Below are positions 37,719-48,762 of a DNA stretch of 64,000 nt, piece after piece. The notes under the pieces are model-generated. The model had not been told where the DNA came from. It did no database searches and saw only the letters and a list, made by a program, of their open reading frames with translations. Made by a program: the position numbers and the translations under genes. Location: contig NZ_AP022601.1 in NCBI RefSeq assembly GCF_010726765.1, forward strand, positions 558,001-622,000, read 5' to 3'. Origin of the DNA: Mycobacterium gallinarum. Its GTDB lineage: Bacteria; Actinomycetota; Actinomycetes; Mycobacteriales; Mycobacteriaceae. The stretch's first letter is position 1; each line of letters opens with the position of its first letter.

Positions 37719-38351
37719 ATGAACAAAGCAGAGCTCATCGACGTACTCACGGAGAAAATGGGCTCGGATCGTCGGTCAGCAACCGCTGCGGTCGAGAATG
37801 TCGTCGACACAATCGTGCGCGCGGTTCACAAGGGTGACAGTGTCACAATTACCGGCTTCGGCGTTTTCGAACAGCGTCGTCGTGCTGCTCGTGTTGCGCG
37901 TAACCCGCGCACCGGCGAGACCGTGAAAGTTAAGCCCACATCCGTGCCGGCATTCCGGCCCGGCGCACAGTTCAAAGCGGTTGTTTCTGGGGCACAGCGC
38001 CTCCCGTCGGAAGGACCAGCAGTGAAGCGTGGCGTGACGGCGGGCGGCGCCCGCAAGGCCGTGAAGAAGGCCGCAGTTAAGAAGGCGGCCAAGAAAGCGG
38101 TGAAGCGCACGGCAGTCAAGAAGGCTGTGAAGAAGGCCGCAGTCAAGAAGGCTGTGAAGCGCACGGCAGCCAAGAAGACTGTCAAGAAGGCCGCAGTCAA
38201 GAAGGCCGCGAAGCGCACCGCGGCCAAGAAGACTGTCAAGAAGGCCGCAGCTAAGAAGGCTGTGAAGCGCACCGCCGCCAAGAAGGCTGTGAAGCGTTCC
38301 CCGGCCAAGAAGGCTGTGAAGCGCGCCCCGGCCAAGAAGGGCCGCAGGTAA
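37719..38351 (+). CDS. hupB: Histone-like nucleoid protein HupB (HU with Lys/Ala-rich tail)
   Basis: A DNA-compacting HU protein with the mycobacterial basic tail. Residues 1-90 form the HU domain ([50 protein letters not shown]). Residues from about 108 to 210 are AAKK/VKR/PAKK repeats similar to eukaryotic linker histone tails. The 210-residue length is similar to orthologues. ATG 37719 has GGAGG 6 nt upstream. A strong hairpin terminator follows. Confidence 0.96.
   Translation: MNKAELIDVLTEKMGSDRRSATAAVENVVDTIVRAVHKGDSVTITGFGVFEQRRRAARVARNPRTGETVKVKPTSVPAFRPGAQFKAVVSGAQRLPSEGPAVKRGVTAGGARKAVKKAAVKKAAKKAVKRTAVKKAVKKAAVKKAVKRTAAKKTVKKAAVKKAAKRTAAKKTVKKAAAKKAVKRTAAKKAVKRSPAKKAVKRAPAKKGRR
38042..38348 (+). 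repeat. hupB: Lys/Ala repeat region of hupB
   Basis: Degenerate direct repeats of about 9-30 bp (AAGAAGGC-type units) encode the basic tail. Such tracts change length by recombination and may vary between strains. Confidence 0.8.
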
Positions 38352-38363
38352 GTTCAACATCGA

Positions 38364-38423
38364 ACACGCCGTGGGTCGCGCCGGCTGAGCCGGCAATTCA
38401 AGCGAATGCGACCCACGGCGTGT
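38364..38423 (+). terminator. hupB terminator, 16-bp stem with nested hairpin
   Basis: ACACGCCGTGGGTCGC (38364-38379) pairs perfectly with its complement at 38408-38423. Between them GCCGGC-TGA-GCCGGC (38380-38394) forms a second hairpin. A weak T-rich tail (TTTGTGT) follows. It lies between convergent hupB and mutT1. Confidence 0.8.
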
Positions 38424-38456
38424 TTGTGTCTGACGAACTTCAGCCGGCCGCAGCGT

Positions 38457-39380
38457 TCATTTCTTGAGGGCGAGCGGACTGCCGATGTGATCGGCGGCGA
38501 TCAGGCGTCCGTCGTATAGCGACAGGACCCAGGTGCTGCCTTTGCGGTTGCGCGATTTGTCCGGGCGGACTCCGTCACGCTCGCACCACCATGAGATGAG
38601 ATCCGGAATCACCTTGCCCTGAGTGCAGATCACCGGCGTGCCTTCGGCGGTGGCGATCTCGACGAATCGGTTACGCGAGGCTTTGCGATTCTCCGCATAC
38701 GCCTCTTCGGTCAGCAATGGCTCGCTACTGATGTCGACACCGAGTTCCTCGGCCAGCGGCGCGATCGTCTGATGGCACCGAGTCCGGTCCGCTGCGTACA
38801 GCCTTTCGGCGCCGAAGGACAACAACTGTCCGACGAGAGACTCGGCCTGCGCGCGGCCATGCTTGTCCAAAGGACGGTTGCGGTCGTCACCTTTGTATCG
38901 CGACTTGCTGCCCGCGGTGCCGTGCCGGACGATCAACACCGTCTTCGTATCGGCCGGCAGCTTCTTGAAGCGGCGAAGGACCTTTCGGTCGTGCGGGTAG
39001 CCGACCGCCTTGATGGCTTCGGATATGGGAAGCCATTTGAGTTCGTCGACTTCCGAGTTCGGGCTGAACTCCCCGCCGATGGCGCGGGCAGTCCAGTACC
39101 GCACCTTCTTGGTGCTTTGGTCGACGGGATAGGTCACCGCGGCCAACCGCCGGCCGAGATGTGCCGCGTAGCCGGTTTCCTCGGCGACCTCGCGGACGGC
39201 GGTCACGGGTTCCGTCTCGCCGGGGTCGACTTTGCCTTTGGGAAGTGACCAGTCGTCGTACCGGGGACGGTGAATGACCGCGACCTCGGGTGCATCGTCA
39301 CCCGGTCGCCACAGCACCGCACCCGCGGCAAAAACGGCCTTGCTCACCGGAACGGCGCGGGGTGGGTCGTCCCTCGGCAC
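38457..39380 (-). CDS. mutT1: MutT1-like Nudix hydrolase fused to a histidine phosphatase domain
   Basis: A 307-residue two-domain protein. Residues about 15-140 are a Nudix domain with its box at 48-70 (GKVDPGETE...REVAEETG). Residues from about 146 are a histidine-phosphatase domain with LIVRHGTAG (catalytic His153). M. tuberculosis MutT1 (Rv2985) cleans 8-oxo-GTP/dGTP and diadenosine polyphosphates. It starts at GTG 39380, 51 bp after ppk on the same strand. The shared interest in phosphoanhydrides with Ppk1 may explain the linkage. Confidence 0.93.
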   Translation of the reverse strand: MPRDDPPRAVPVSKAVFAAGAVLWRPGDDAPEVAVIHRPRYDDWSLPKGKVDPGETEPVTAVREVAEETGYAAHLGRRLAAVTYPVDQSTKKVRYWTARAIGGEFSPNSEVDELKWLPISEAIKAVGYPHDRKVLRRFKKLPADTKTVLIVRHGTAGSKSRYKGDDRNRPLDKHGRAQAESLVGQLLSFGAERLYAADRTRCHQTIAPLAEELGVDISSEPLLTEEAYAENRKASRNRFVEIATAEGTPVICTQGKVIPDLISWWCERDGVRPDKSRNRKGSTWVLSLYDGRLIAADHIGSPLALKK

Positions 39381-39431
39381 GTCAACTCCTGCTGGTCATT
39401 CGGGGCCCCGAGAGCTCACAGCCGACGGATC

Positions 39432-41639
39432 TCAAGGGTGCCGGTGGCGTTCCATCAACGACACCTGATGGTCGCGGACCGTCTCGCCCTCTCGCGGCGA
39501 CGCTGTCCACTTACCATCCATGTCCAACTCCCAGCACCGGGTTGACGGATCAAGGGCGGAATCGAAGACGTCGTTCAGCTGTGAAGTCAGCCTCGGATCC
39601 TTCACTTGAGCCATCACCTCGACTCGTCGGTCGAGATTACGATGCATCATGTCGGCGCTTCCGATCCAGAACTCGTCGGTGGCGCGGAAATGAATAATTC
39701 GCGAGTGTTCGAGGAACCGGCCCAGAATCGAGCGCACCGTGATGTTTTCGGAGAATCCGGCCACGCCGGGACGCAGTGCACAGATGCCGCGCACCACCAC
39801 CTCGACGCGGACCCCTGCCTGCGATGCCCGATAGAGCGAATCGATCACCTGCTCGTCGACCAGCGCGTTGGCCTTCAGCCGAATACCCGCATCGGCTCCC
39901 GACTGCTTGGCGGCGATCTCCCGTTCGATCCGCTCGATGATCCCCTTGCGGACACCGTAGGGCGCGACCAACAGATTGCGGTACGACTCTTTGCGTGAGT
40001 ATCCGGTCAACGAGTTGAACAGATCTGTGAGGTCGGCGCCGATGTCCGGCGCGGCCGTCAACAGGCCGACGTCTTCATACAGGCGTGCGGTCTTGCTGTT
40101 GTAGTTGCCGGTACCGATATGGCAGTAGCGCCGGATCGTGGATCCTTCTCGGCGCACGACGAGGCAAGTCTTGCAGTGAGTCTTCAACCCGACCAGTCCG
40201 TAAACCACATGCACGCCCGCACGTTCAAGGGCGCGGGCCCATTTGATGTTGGCCTGTTCATCGAAGCGCGCCTTGATCTCAACCAGCGCCACAACCTGTT
40301 TGCCTGCGGCCGCGGCGTCGATCAGCGCGTTGACGATGGGTGAATCACCCGATGTCCGGTACAGCGTCTGCTTGATGGCCAGCACGTTCGGATCGGCGGC
40401 GGCCTGCTCGATGAACCGTTGAACCGACGTGGAAAACGAATCGTAGGGATGGTGCACCAGCACGTCGCCGTCACGCAGCGTCGAGAAGATGCTCTTCGGT
40501 GTTTCCCGCTCACCGAATGCGGGCGGCGTCGCCGGCACGAACGGACGGTCTTTCAGCGCGGGGCGGTCCTGGTCATAGATCTGCCACAGCGACGACAGGT
40601 CGAGAAGCCCGGGTACCTCGATGACATCACCGGTGTCGACGTCGAGTTCGCGCAAGAGCAGCTCGAGCATGCTCTCGGTCATGTCGTCGGACACTTCGAG
40701 GCGCACCGGGGAACCGAAGCGCCGCCGCGCCAATTCTCGCTCCAGCGCCTGCAGCAGATCTTCGTCACGGTCCTCTTCGACCTCGAAGTCCGCGTTGCGG
40801 GTGATGCGGAAAGCATGATGCTCGACGATCTCCAGGCCGGGGAACAGCACCGGCAGGAACGCGGCGATCAGTTCCTCCATCGGGAGGAACCGCACGACAT
40901 CCGAGGAACCTTCGCGGCGCGCCAATTCGACGAAGCGATCCACGTTGTCGGGCACCTTGATTCGGGCGAAGTGCTGCCCGCCGTCCTCGGGTTGCCGGAC
41001 GGTGACGGCAAGGTTCAGGCTCAGCCCGCTCACAAAGGGGAACGGATGTGCCGGATCGACGGCCAGCGGCGTCAGCACCGGGAACACCTGTTCATGGAAG
41101 TACGTCGACAGCCGGGAGCGCTCGCCCTCATCCACTTCGGCCCACGTGACGATGACGATGCCCTCGTCGGCGAGCGCGGGCCGCACCGCGTCGAGGAACA
41201 CATGGGCGTGCCGGTTGGAGATCTGCTGAGTGCGCTCGTTGATCCGGCGTAGTTGCTCGCGCGGCGAGAGGCCATCGGCCGACCGCACGGACAACCCCAT
41301 CTCGTCGCGTCGTTTCAGTCCCGCCACTCGAACCATGTAGAACTCGTCGAGATTGGACGCGAAGATCGCGAGGAACTTCGCCCGCTCGAGCAGCGGCAGC
41401 GACGGGTCGGCGGCGAGCGCAAGCACACGGGCGTTGAAGTCGAGCCAGCTCAGTTCGCGGTTGAGGTAGCGGTCTTCGGGCAGCGCGTTGTCGACCGCTC
41501 GCGATGTCGCAGCCGGTGGGGCTTCAGGCGCCGCATCTCCCGACTGCGGTGTCCCGGGACGAGCTGACGTCGCCGGCTGCGCGGTTCCGGTCGTCGACCC
41601 GGTGTCGGTCTCGAGGATCTCGGTATCGGCTTCCGTCAT
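39432..41639 (-). CDS. ppk1: Polyphosphate kinase 1
   Basis: Makes inorganic polyphosphate from ATP. The 735-residue protein has a disordered N-terminal extension of about 50 residues, then the N domain ([20 protein letters not shown]), the head domain and two PLD-like catalytic domains with the phospho-histidine in [20 protein letters not shown]. The fbiD gene lies 53 bp upstream and mutT1 51 bp downstream on the same strand, the same trio as in M. tuberculosis. Confidence 0.96.
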   Translation of the reverse strand: MTEADTEILETDTGSTTGTAQPATSARPGTPQSGDAAPEAPPAATSRAVDNALPEDRYLNRELSWLDFNARVLALAADPSLPLLERAKFLAIFASNLDEFYMVRVAGLKRRDEMGLSVRSADGLSPREQLRRINERTQQISNRHAHVFLDAVRPALADEGIVIVTWAEVDEGERSRLSTYFHEQVFPVLTPLAVDPAHPFPFVSGLSLNLAVTVRQPEDGGQHFARIKVPDNVDRFVELARREGSSDVVRFLPMEELIAAFLPVLFPGLEIVEHHAFRITRNADFEVEEDRDEDLLQALERELARRRFGSPVRLEVSDDMTESMLELLLRELDVDTGDVIEVPGLLDLSSLWQIYDQDRPALKDRPFVPATPPAFGERETPKSIFSTLRDGDVLVHHPYDSFSTSVQRFIEQAAADPNVLAIKQTLYRTSGDSPIVNALIDAAAAGKQVVALVEIKARFDEQANIKWARALERAGVHVVYGLVGLKTHCKTCLVVRREGSTIRRYCHIGTGNYNSKTARLYEDVGLLTAAPDIGADLTDLFNSLTGYSRKESYRNLLVAPYGVRKGIIERIEREIAAKQSGADAGIRLKANALVDEQVIDSLYRASQAGVRVEVVVRGICALRPGVAGFSENITVRSILGRFLEHSRIIHFRATDEFWIGSADMMHRNLDRRVEVMAQVKDPRLTSQLNDVFDSALDPSTRCWELDMDGKWTASPREGETVRDHQVSLMERHRHP

Positions 41640-41692
41640 CCCTCAAATGATTCCCTATTAAGTAGTCGCGCGGCCACCGCGGTGAAGAACTG

Positions 41693-43380
<1,688 letters not shown>

Positions 43381-43383
43381 GGC

Positions 43384-44487
43384 GTGGACGGTCTATACGG
43401 TGATTCGACTCGCAGCGTCAAAGCAGTCGGCTCAGAACCGGTTTCGGGCAGTCCCGTGGTATCGCCCCCCGTGCTCGCGTCGACGTTTCATCTCTCCCCG
43501 GACGACGCGGAGCCCTTTGACAAGTACGGGCGGTATTCCAATCCCACGTGGCGGCAACTGGAGTCGGCGCTCGCCGAACTCGAAGGAGCCGCCGCCGCGC
43601 TGACGTTCGGTTCGGGAATGGCCGCCATCACCGCGGTGTTGCGGGTGCTGGCCAAGCCCGGCACCAAGCTCGTGGTGCCTGCCGACGGCTACAACCAGGT
43701 TCGCAGCTATGCCAGGGAATACCTTGTGCCACTTGGAGTCACGGTGGTGGAGGTGGCATGCGCCGCGATGTGTGCCGCGGCCGCTGACGCGGATGTGGTG
43801 CTTGCGGAGACACCGGCCAATCCCGGGCTCGATGTCGTCGACCTGCACCGGTTGGCGATGGACTGCCGGCGCCGGGGGGCGACCCTCGTGGTCGACAACA
43901 CCACCGCGACGCCACTGGGCCAGCAGCCGCTGTCCCTTGGCGCCGACCTCGTCGTCGCCAGCGCGACGAAATCGCTTTCGGGACACAGCGATCTGATCGC
44001 GGGATATGTCGCGGGCAGCCATCCGGAGTTGATGGCCACGGTGGAGCAGGAGCGTCTGCTTGCCGGACCGATCCTCGGCCCGTTCGAGGCGTGGCTGGTG
44101 CTGCGCAGTCTGGGCACTGCGGGCCTGCGGTTCGAACGGCAGTGCCACAACGCGCAAGCACTCGCGGTGATGTTGCGCAGTCATCCGGCGGTGCGCTCGG
44201 TCCGCTATCCCGGGTTGCCCGACGATCCGTCACACCAGATCGCGGCCCTGCAGATGAAGCGGTTCGGCGGGCTCGTCGCAATCGAACTGGACAGCGCGCA
44301 GGCAGTGCACTCCCTGGTGGAACGCAGCGCGCTGGTCGTCTCCTCGACGAGCTTCGGCGGGATCCACACCTCGCTGGACCGCCGCGCTCGCTGGAGCGAT
44401 CCAGTCGCCGACGGATTCGCCCGGATCTCGCTGGGCATCGAGGACACCGACGACCTGATCAGCGATTTCGAACAGGCGTTGTCCTGA
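43384..44487 (+). CDS. Cys/Met-metabolism PLP enzyme (cystathionine gamma-lyase/synthase-like)
   Basis: A 367-residue fold-type I PLP enzyme. The N-terminal region has YGRYSNPTWRQLESALAELE, the ring-stacking site FGSGMAAI, and the PLP lysine in SATKSLSGHSDL. Family members do gamma-elimination or gamma-replacement on cystathionine or homoserine esters; which reaction applies is not clear. GTG 43384 comes 3 nt after the gpsA stop. From memory M. tuberculosis lacks a gene here, while fast-growing species have one. Confidence 0.82.
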   Translation: MDGLYGDSTRSVKAVGSEPVSGSPVVSPPVLASTFHLSPDDAEPFDKYGRYSNPTWRQLESALAELEGAAAALTFGSGMAAITAVLRVLAKPGTKLVVPADGYNQVRSYAREYLVPLGVTVVEVACAAMCAAAADADVVLAETPANPGLDVVDLHRLAMDCRRRGATLVVDNTTATPLGQQPLSLGADLVVASATKSLSGHSDLIAGYVAGSHPELMATVEQERLLAGPILGPFEAWLVLRSLGTAGLRFERQCHNAQALAVMLRSHPAVRSVRYPGLPDDPSHQIAALQMKRFGGLVAIELDSAQAVHSLVERSALVVSSTSFGGIHTSLDRRARWSDPVADGFARISLGIEDTDDLISDFEQALS

Positions 44488-44533
44488 AACCGCAGGTCAG
44501 GGTATTGAAGCGACCCGCGGTGGGGCTGGACGG

Positions 44534-44539
44534 TAGCCT
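44534..44539 (+). promoter_or_regulatory. Possible leaderless -10 of ddl
   Basis: TAGCCT ends 9 nt before GTG 44549; slightly long spacing. Confidence 0.4.
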
Positions 44540-44548
44540 CTCTAGGTT

Positions 44549-45706
44549 GTGACTGCCAGCCAAGAGCACGGAGCCGCGCCGGCGGCGACATCGGGCTCGA
44601 GCGCGGCCCGGCGTGTTCGGGTCGCCGTCGTCTATGGCGGCCGCAGCTCTGAGCACGCGATCTCCTGCGTTTCCGCAGGTAGCATCCTGCGCAACCTCGA
44701 TCCGAAACGCTACGAAGTGGTCGCCGTCGGCATCACCCCGGAGGGCGCGTGGATGCTCACCGACGCGGACCCCGACGCCCTGGCCATCGCCGACGGGCGG
44801 TTGCCGCAGGTCACCGGCGAATCGGGTAGGGAGCTGGCCCTCGCCGCCGATCCGGGACGACGTGGTGAGCTGCTGTCGGTCGGCCGCGGTGCTCCCGAGG
44901 TGTTGGAGGCCGTCGACGTGGTCTTCCCAGTGCTGCACGGCCCGTACGGCGAGGACGGCACGATCCAGGGGCTGCTCGAGCTGGCCGGAGTGCCCTACGT
45001 CGGTGCGGGCGTGCTCGCCAGCGCGTCGGGGATGGACAAGGAGTTCACCAAGAAGCTGTTGGCTGCGGAGGGCCTGCCGATCGGCGATCAGGTCGTGCTC
45101 CGGTCACGGCAGGAGACGCTGGACCTAGAGCAACGCGAACGGCTCGGACTGCCCGTGTTCGTCAAGCCCGCGCGCGGCGGATCGTCGATCGGCGTGAGCC
45201 GGGTGACGGCGTGGGATCAACTGCCCGCGGCGATCGAGCTGGCCCGGCGCCACGACCCCAAAGTGATCGTCGAGGCGGCAGTCGTCGGACGTGAATTGGA
45301 ATGCGGTGTACTCGAATTCCCCGACGGCCGTGTAGAAGCCAGCACTGTGGGTGAGATCCGGGTGGCGGGTGTCCGCGGTCGCGAAGACTCGTTCTACGAC
45401 TTCGCGACGAAGTATCTCGAAGACGCCGCGGAGCTCGACGTACCCGCCAAGGTCGACGACAGCATTGCAGATGAGGTGCGACAGTTGGCGATTCGCGCGT
45501 TCCAGGCCATCGACTGCCAGGGTCTGGCCCGTGTCGACTTCTTCCTGACCGACGACGGCCCGATCATCAACGAGATCAACACGATGCCGGGATTCACCAC
45601 CATCTCGATGTTTCCGAGGATGTGGGCGGCCAGCGGTGTCGACTATCCGACGCTGTTGGCCACCATGGTCGAGACAGCACGCACGCGCGGCACGGGTCTG
45701 CGCTAG
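44549..45706 (+). CDS. ddl: D-alanine--D-alanine ligase
   Basis: ATP-grasp enzyme that makes the D-Ala-D-Ala dipeptide for peptidoglycan; target of D-cycloserine. The 385-residue protein has [43 protein letters not shown] split over two conserved blocks, the lysine in [15 protein letters not shown] and the C-terminal [19 protein letters not shown]. The N-terminal 25 residues are an extension. Its stop overlaps that of the convergent DUF3515 gene (CTAG). Confidence 0.95.
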   Translation: MTASQEHGAAPAATSGSSAARRVRVAVVYGGRSSEHAISCVSAGSILRNLDPKRYEVVAVGITPEGAWMLTDADPDALAIADGRLPQVTGESGRELALAADPGRRGELLSVGRGAPEVLEAVDVVFPVLHGPYGEDGTIQGLLELAGVPYVGAGVLASASGMDKEFTKKLLAAEGLPIGDQVVLRSRQETLDLEQRERLGLPVFVKPARGGSSIGVSRVTAWDQLPAAIELARRHDPKVIVEAAVVGRELECGVLEFPDGRVEASTVGEIRVAGVRGREDSFYDFATKYLEDAAELDVPAKVDDSIADEVRQLAIRAFQAIDCQGLARVDFFLTDDGPIINEINTMPGFTTISMFPRMWAASGVDYPTLLATMVETARTRGTGLR

Positions 45707-46275
45707 CCCACTGGTGCAGGGTCGACCGCCTTGGCGGGCAACGACTTCGCGATGACCCGCGAGATCTCCTGGATCGGCGTGGGACCCGAGCCTGCGGGCA
45801 GCGTCAAGGCGACGTACACCGGACGATCCACGACGAACCATGTGCTGCGCCCTTGGTCGGCGTCTGGGTCTTCACCCGCCCCCGCCTCGCCCACGCGGAA
45901 CCACGACACCTTGTCGACCACCTGTAGCGGGCTGCCGAGGACGAACTCCGCGGGCCGGTCCACACCACATCGCAGGATCACGGCCTCGCCGTCGGGAGCC
46001 GCACGCCACGCTGCGGCGGCCGGTGGCGCCGGGTCGGCGGCTGCGGCGCGCCGATAGTCGCCGAGGCGTTCGGGCAGTGCGTCGACCAACGCTCGACAGT
46101 CCGCACTGTCGGCGTACGGTGCCGGCACCGCGACGATCGCGACGGGCTTTTCCGTCGTAGGGGTCTGTCGAAGCGCCGCGAAGACCAGGATCGAGCCGAT
46201 GGCGGCGACAGCCACGGCGATCGCCGCGATCATCAGGCCCCTGGGCGGGCCATCGCGGGTTTCGGTGTCGTCCAC
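45703..46275 (-). CDS. DUF3515 membrane-anchored protein
   Basis: A 190-residue protein with one N-terminal membrane helix ([20 protein letters not shown]) and an extracytoplasmic DUF3515 domain ([41 protein letters not shown]). Two cysteines may form a disulfide. Function unknown; matches Rv2980. GTG 46275 lies 7 nt after a leaderless -10 that uses the stop codon of the upstream gene. Confidence 0.82.
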   Translation of the reverse strand: MDDTETRDGPPRGLMIAAIAVAVAAIGSILVFAALRQTPTTEKPVAIVAVPAPYADSADCRALVDALPERLGDYRRAAAADPAPPAAAAWRAAPDGEAVILRCGVDRPAEFVLGSPLQVVDKVSWFRVGEAGAGEDPDADQGRSTWFVVDRPVYVALTLPAGSGPTPIQEISRVIAKSLPAKAVDPAPVG

Positions 46276-46282
46276 GGCCCAA

Positions 46283-46288
46283 ACTCTA
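46283..46288 (-). promoter_or_regulatory. Leaderless -10 of the DUF3515 gene, built on the upstream stop codon
   Basis: Minus-strand TAGAGT; its TAG (46286-46288) is the stop of the Lrp/AsnC-like gene. It ends 7 nt before GTG 46275. Confidence 0.5.
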
Positions 46289-46528
46289 TGGGCGCGCCCC
46301 GTCGGCGATCGGGCAGGTCAGGGTGCGGGTGATGCCGGGCACCTGCTGAACGCTGGGAACGACGCTGGCCTGTAGTTCGTCGTGACTTTGCGCGCCGATG
46401 CGGACCACGACGTCGTACGGACCGGTGACGTATTCGGCCGACACCACACCGGGCAGGGCTGAGAGCTGTTTGGCGACGACTTCAGCGCGGCCCACCTCGG
46501 TCTGAATCAGCATGAACGCCTCGACCAC
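46286..46528 (-). CDS. Stand-alone Lrp/AsnC ligand-binding (RAM) domain protein
   Basis: An 80-residue protein containing only the alpha-beta RAM domain of Lrp/AsnC regulators (VEAFMLIQTEVGRAEVV, LPGVVSAEYVTGPYDVVV). The DNA-binding domain is absent, so it probably binds an amino acid and acts through protein contacts. GTG 46528 is chosen because GGGAGG lies upstream and the domain begins there; residues encoded before it are not domain-like. Diverges from thiL. Confidence 0.8.
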   Translation of the reverse strand: MVEAFMLIQTEVGRAEVVAKQLSALPGVVSAEYVTGPYDVVVRIGAQSHDELQASVVPSVQQVPGITRTLTCPIADGARP

Positions 46529-46602
46529 CGGGCTGTCCTCCCTCTTGCTGCATAGACTCCACGCCGCAGGGACCAAACGTACCGCAGCTCAGGGGAGGCG
46601 AC

Positions 46603-47559
46603 ATGATGAGCGACGAGCCCCCTGAAACGCTGGCCGGGGTGGGCGAGTTCGCCGTCATCGACCGGCTTGTCGCGGGCCGCGAGCAACCGGACTCGGTGGC
46701 GCTGGGGCCCGGTGACGACGCGGCGGTTGTGTGGGCCCGCGACGGGGCGACGGTCGTGTCGACGGACATGCTCGTCGAGGGGAGCCATTTTCGGCTGGAC
46801 TGGTCGACGCCGCGCGATGTCGGGCGCAAGGCGATCGCGCAGAACGCGGCCGATATCGAGGCGATGGGTGCGACGGCCACCGCGTTCGTCGTCGCGTTCG
46901 GGGCGCCGGGCCGAACAGCCGCAGCACAAGCGGTGGAGCTGGCCGACGGCCTGTGGTACGAGGCGCGGCTGCTCGGCGCCGGCATCGTGGGTGGCGATCT
47001 GGTGACGGCCCCGCAATGGGTGATCTCGGTGACGGCACTCGGCGATCTGGGCGGCCGCGACGCGGTTCGGCTCGACGGTGCACGAGCAGGTGACACCGTC
47101 GCGGTCGTCGGCGACGTCGGGTGGTCTGCTGCCGGATATGCGTTGTGGCTCAATGGTATTGACGGTTTCGAAGCGTTGCGCCGCCGCCACTTGGTACCGG
47201 AGCCGCCGTACGGCCAGGGTCGCGTCGCGGCGGAAGCCGGTGCGACGTCGATGACCGACGTATCAGACGGCCTGATGGCCGATCTCGGACACATCGCGCG
47301 CGCATCCGACGTCGGCATCGATCTGTCGTCGGATTCGCTGAGCGCGGAATGCGATCCGCTCGCCGCTGCGGGCACCGCGCTGGGCGTCGATCCGTCGGGC
47401 TGGGTGCTCGGCGGAGGCGAGGACCATGCGCTGGTCGCGACATTCCCGGGACCACCACCGCCCGGCTGGCGGGTGATCGGGCGGGTGCTCGATGGTCCGG
47501 CGAGGGTCCTGCTCAACGGTCAGCCGTGGCACGGCGAAGCGGGCTGGCAGTCGTACTGA
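46603..47559 (+). CDS. thiL: Thiamine-monophosphate kinase
   Basis: Phosphorylates thiamine monophosphate to the cofactor thiamine diphosphate, used by IlvB among others. The 318-residue protein has the PurM-like fold with LGPGDDAAVV and STDMLVEGSHFRLDW Mg/ATP aspartates, and NAADIEAMGATATAFVVAFG. GGGGAGG precedes two adjacent ATGs (46603, 46606); either may be used. Confidence 0.93.
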   Translation: MMSDEPPETLAGVGEFAVIDRLVAGREQPDSVALGPGDDAAVVWARDGATVVSTDMLVEGSHFRLDWSTPRDVGRKAIAQNAADIEAMGATATAFVVAFGAPGRTAAAQAVELADGLWYEARLLGAGIVGGDLVTAPQWVISVTALGDLGGRDAVRLDGARAGDTVAVVGDVGWSAAGYALWLNGIDGFEALRRRHLVPEPPYGQGRVAAEAGATSMTDVSDGLMADLGHIARASDVGIDLSSDSLSAECDPLAAAGTALGVDPSGWVLGGGEDHALVATFPGPPPPGWRVIGRVLDGPARVLLNGQPWHGEAGWQSY

Positions 47560-47583
47560 TCGACTCCGATCGTCCGGGCACGC

Positions 47584-47589
47584 TAAGTT
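47584..47589 (+). promoter_or_regulatory. Leaderless -10 of ung
   Basis: TAAGTT ends 8 nt before GTG 47598. Confidence 0.5.
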
Positions 47590-47597
47590 GACCCTTC

Positions 47598-48278
47598 GTG
47601 ACCGCACGACCGCTGAATGAAATCGTCGAAGAAGGATGGGCGAGTGCGCTCGAACCCGCGCGGGCACAAGTCGCCCAGATGGGGGAGTTCCTGCGCGCGG
47701 AGATCGCAGCGGGCCAACGATATCTTCCTGCTGGTCAGAATGTGTTGCGTGCCTTCACATTCCCATTCGAGCAAGTGCGGATTCTGATCGTCGGCCAGGA
47801 TCCGTATCCGACGCCGGGACACGCCGTCGGACTGAGTTTCTCGGTGGCACCTGAGGTGCGGCCGTTGCCGCGCAGCCTGGCGAACATCTTCACCGAGTAC
47901 GTCGACGATCTGGGCTACCCGGCACCCACGACGGGTGATCTGACGCCATGGGCTGAGCGTGGCGTGATGCTGCTGAACAGGGTGCTCACCGTCCGGCCGG
48001 GGACACCTGCGTCGCATCGGGGCAAGGGCTGGGAGGCGGTGACCGAGTGCGCGATCCGGGCCCTGGTCGCACGGCGGCAGCCCTTGGTCGCGGTGTTGTG
48101 GGGCCGCGACGCATCCACGTTGAAGCCGATGCTGGGCGCCGATTGCGTGGCCATCGAGTCGCCGCACCCGTCGCCGCTGTCGGCGTCGCGGGGTTTCTTC
48201 GGCTCGCGACCGTTCAGCCGCGCGAATGAACTACTCGAAAAGATGGGCGCCGACCCGATTGACTGGCGCCTTCCATAG
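47598..48278 (+). CDS. ung: Uracil-DNA glycosylase
   Basis: Removes uracil from DNA to start base-excision repair, important in a GC-rich genome prone to cytosine deamination. The 226-residue family-1 enzyme has the water-activating loop [19 protein letters not shown] (Asp68) and the minor-groove loop [17 protein letters not shown] 47598 is set by an adjacent -10. Confidence 0.95.
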   Translation: MTARPLNEIVEEGWASALEPARAQVAQMGEFLRAEIAAGQRYLPAGQNVLRAFTFPFEQVRILIVGQDPYPTPGHAVGLSFSVAPEVRPLPRSLANIFTEYVDDLGYPAPTTGDLTPWAERGVMLLNRVLTVRPGTPASHRGKGWEAVTECAIRALVARRQPLVAVLWGRDASTLKPMLGADCVAIESPHPSPLSASRGFFGSRPFSRANELLEKMGADPIDWRLP

Positions 48279-48343
48279 TCGTCTTACCCGCAGGCCGCAT
48301 GAGGCCGTGCGGCGACGGCTACCCGCGCGCGACGATCAAACCG

Positions 48344-48538
48344 TCAGCCGCGCGAGACCTTCCCCGCCTTGATGCACGACGTGCACACGTTGACGCGCTT
48401 CTTGTTGCCACCGGGGTGGGTCACGGCGCGCACGGTCTGAATATTCGGATCCCACCGACGGCTGGTCCGGCGATGGGAGTGCGACACCGACTTGCCGAAG
48501 CCGGGGCCCTTCCCGCAGATATCGCACACGGCAGCCAT
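48344..48538 (-). CDS. rpmB: 50S ribosomal protein L28 (zinc-binding form)
   Basis: A 64-residue L28 with both zinc-ligand pairs (Cys5/Cys8 and Cys52/Cys55), the C+ form. Mycobacteria usually have a second, cysteine-free L28 in a Zur-repressed operon, used when zinc is short; this copy is the zinc-replete one. ATG 48538 has GAGGAG 8 nt upstream; the open frame before it is not L28. It is divergent from the DAK2 gene. Confidence 0.95.
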   Translation of the reverse strand: MAAVCDICGKGPGFGKSVSHSHRRTSRRWDPNIQTVRAVTHPGGNKKRVNVCTSCIKAGKVSRG

Positions 48539-48762
48539 ATGTAGAACTCCTCGAATCAGTACTTGGGGGCCTGGGTATCCGTCGCTAGCGGCGGCGGGTC
48601 GACCCGACAACCTGACCAGGATACCGGCCACGCCGAGGATCACCAAAATGGTCTCCACAGGCGCGGACGTTCACCAAGGCGCTGTCGGGCCGAATGGCTA
48701 GGCTTGCGCCGACGGCGGCGCCTCGAGTCAGTGGCGTATCGCCATAGCGGCGGGAGGTGGGC

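Noticed and set aside
38042..38348. Repeat tract considered as CRISPR or minisatellite
   Set aside because: Repeats are degenerate, in frame and encode the Lys/Ala tail of HupB; there are no spacers.
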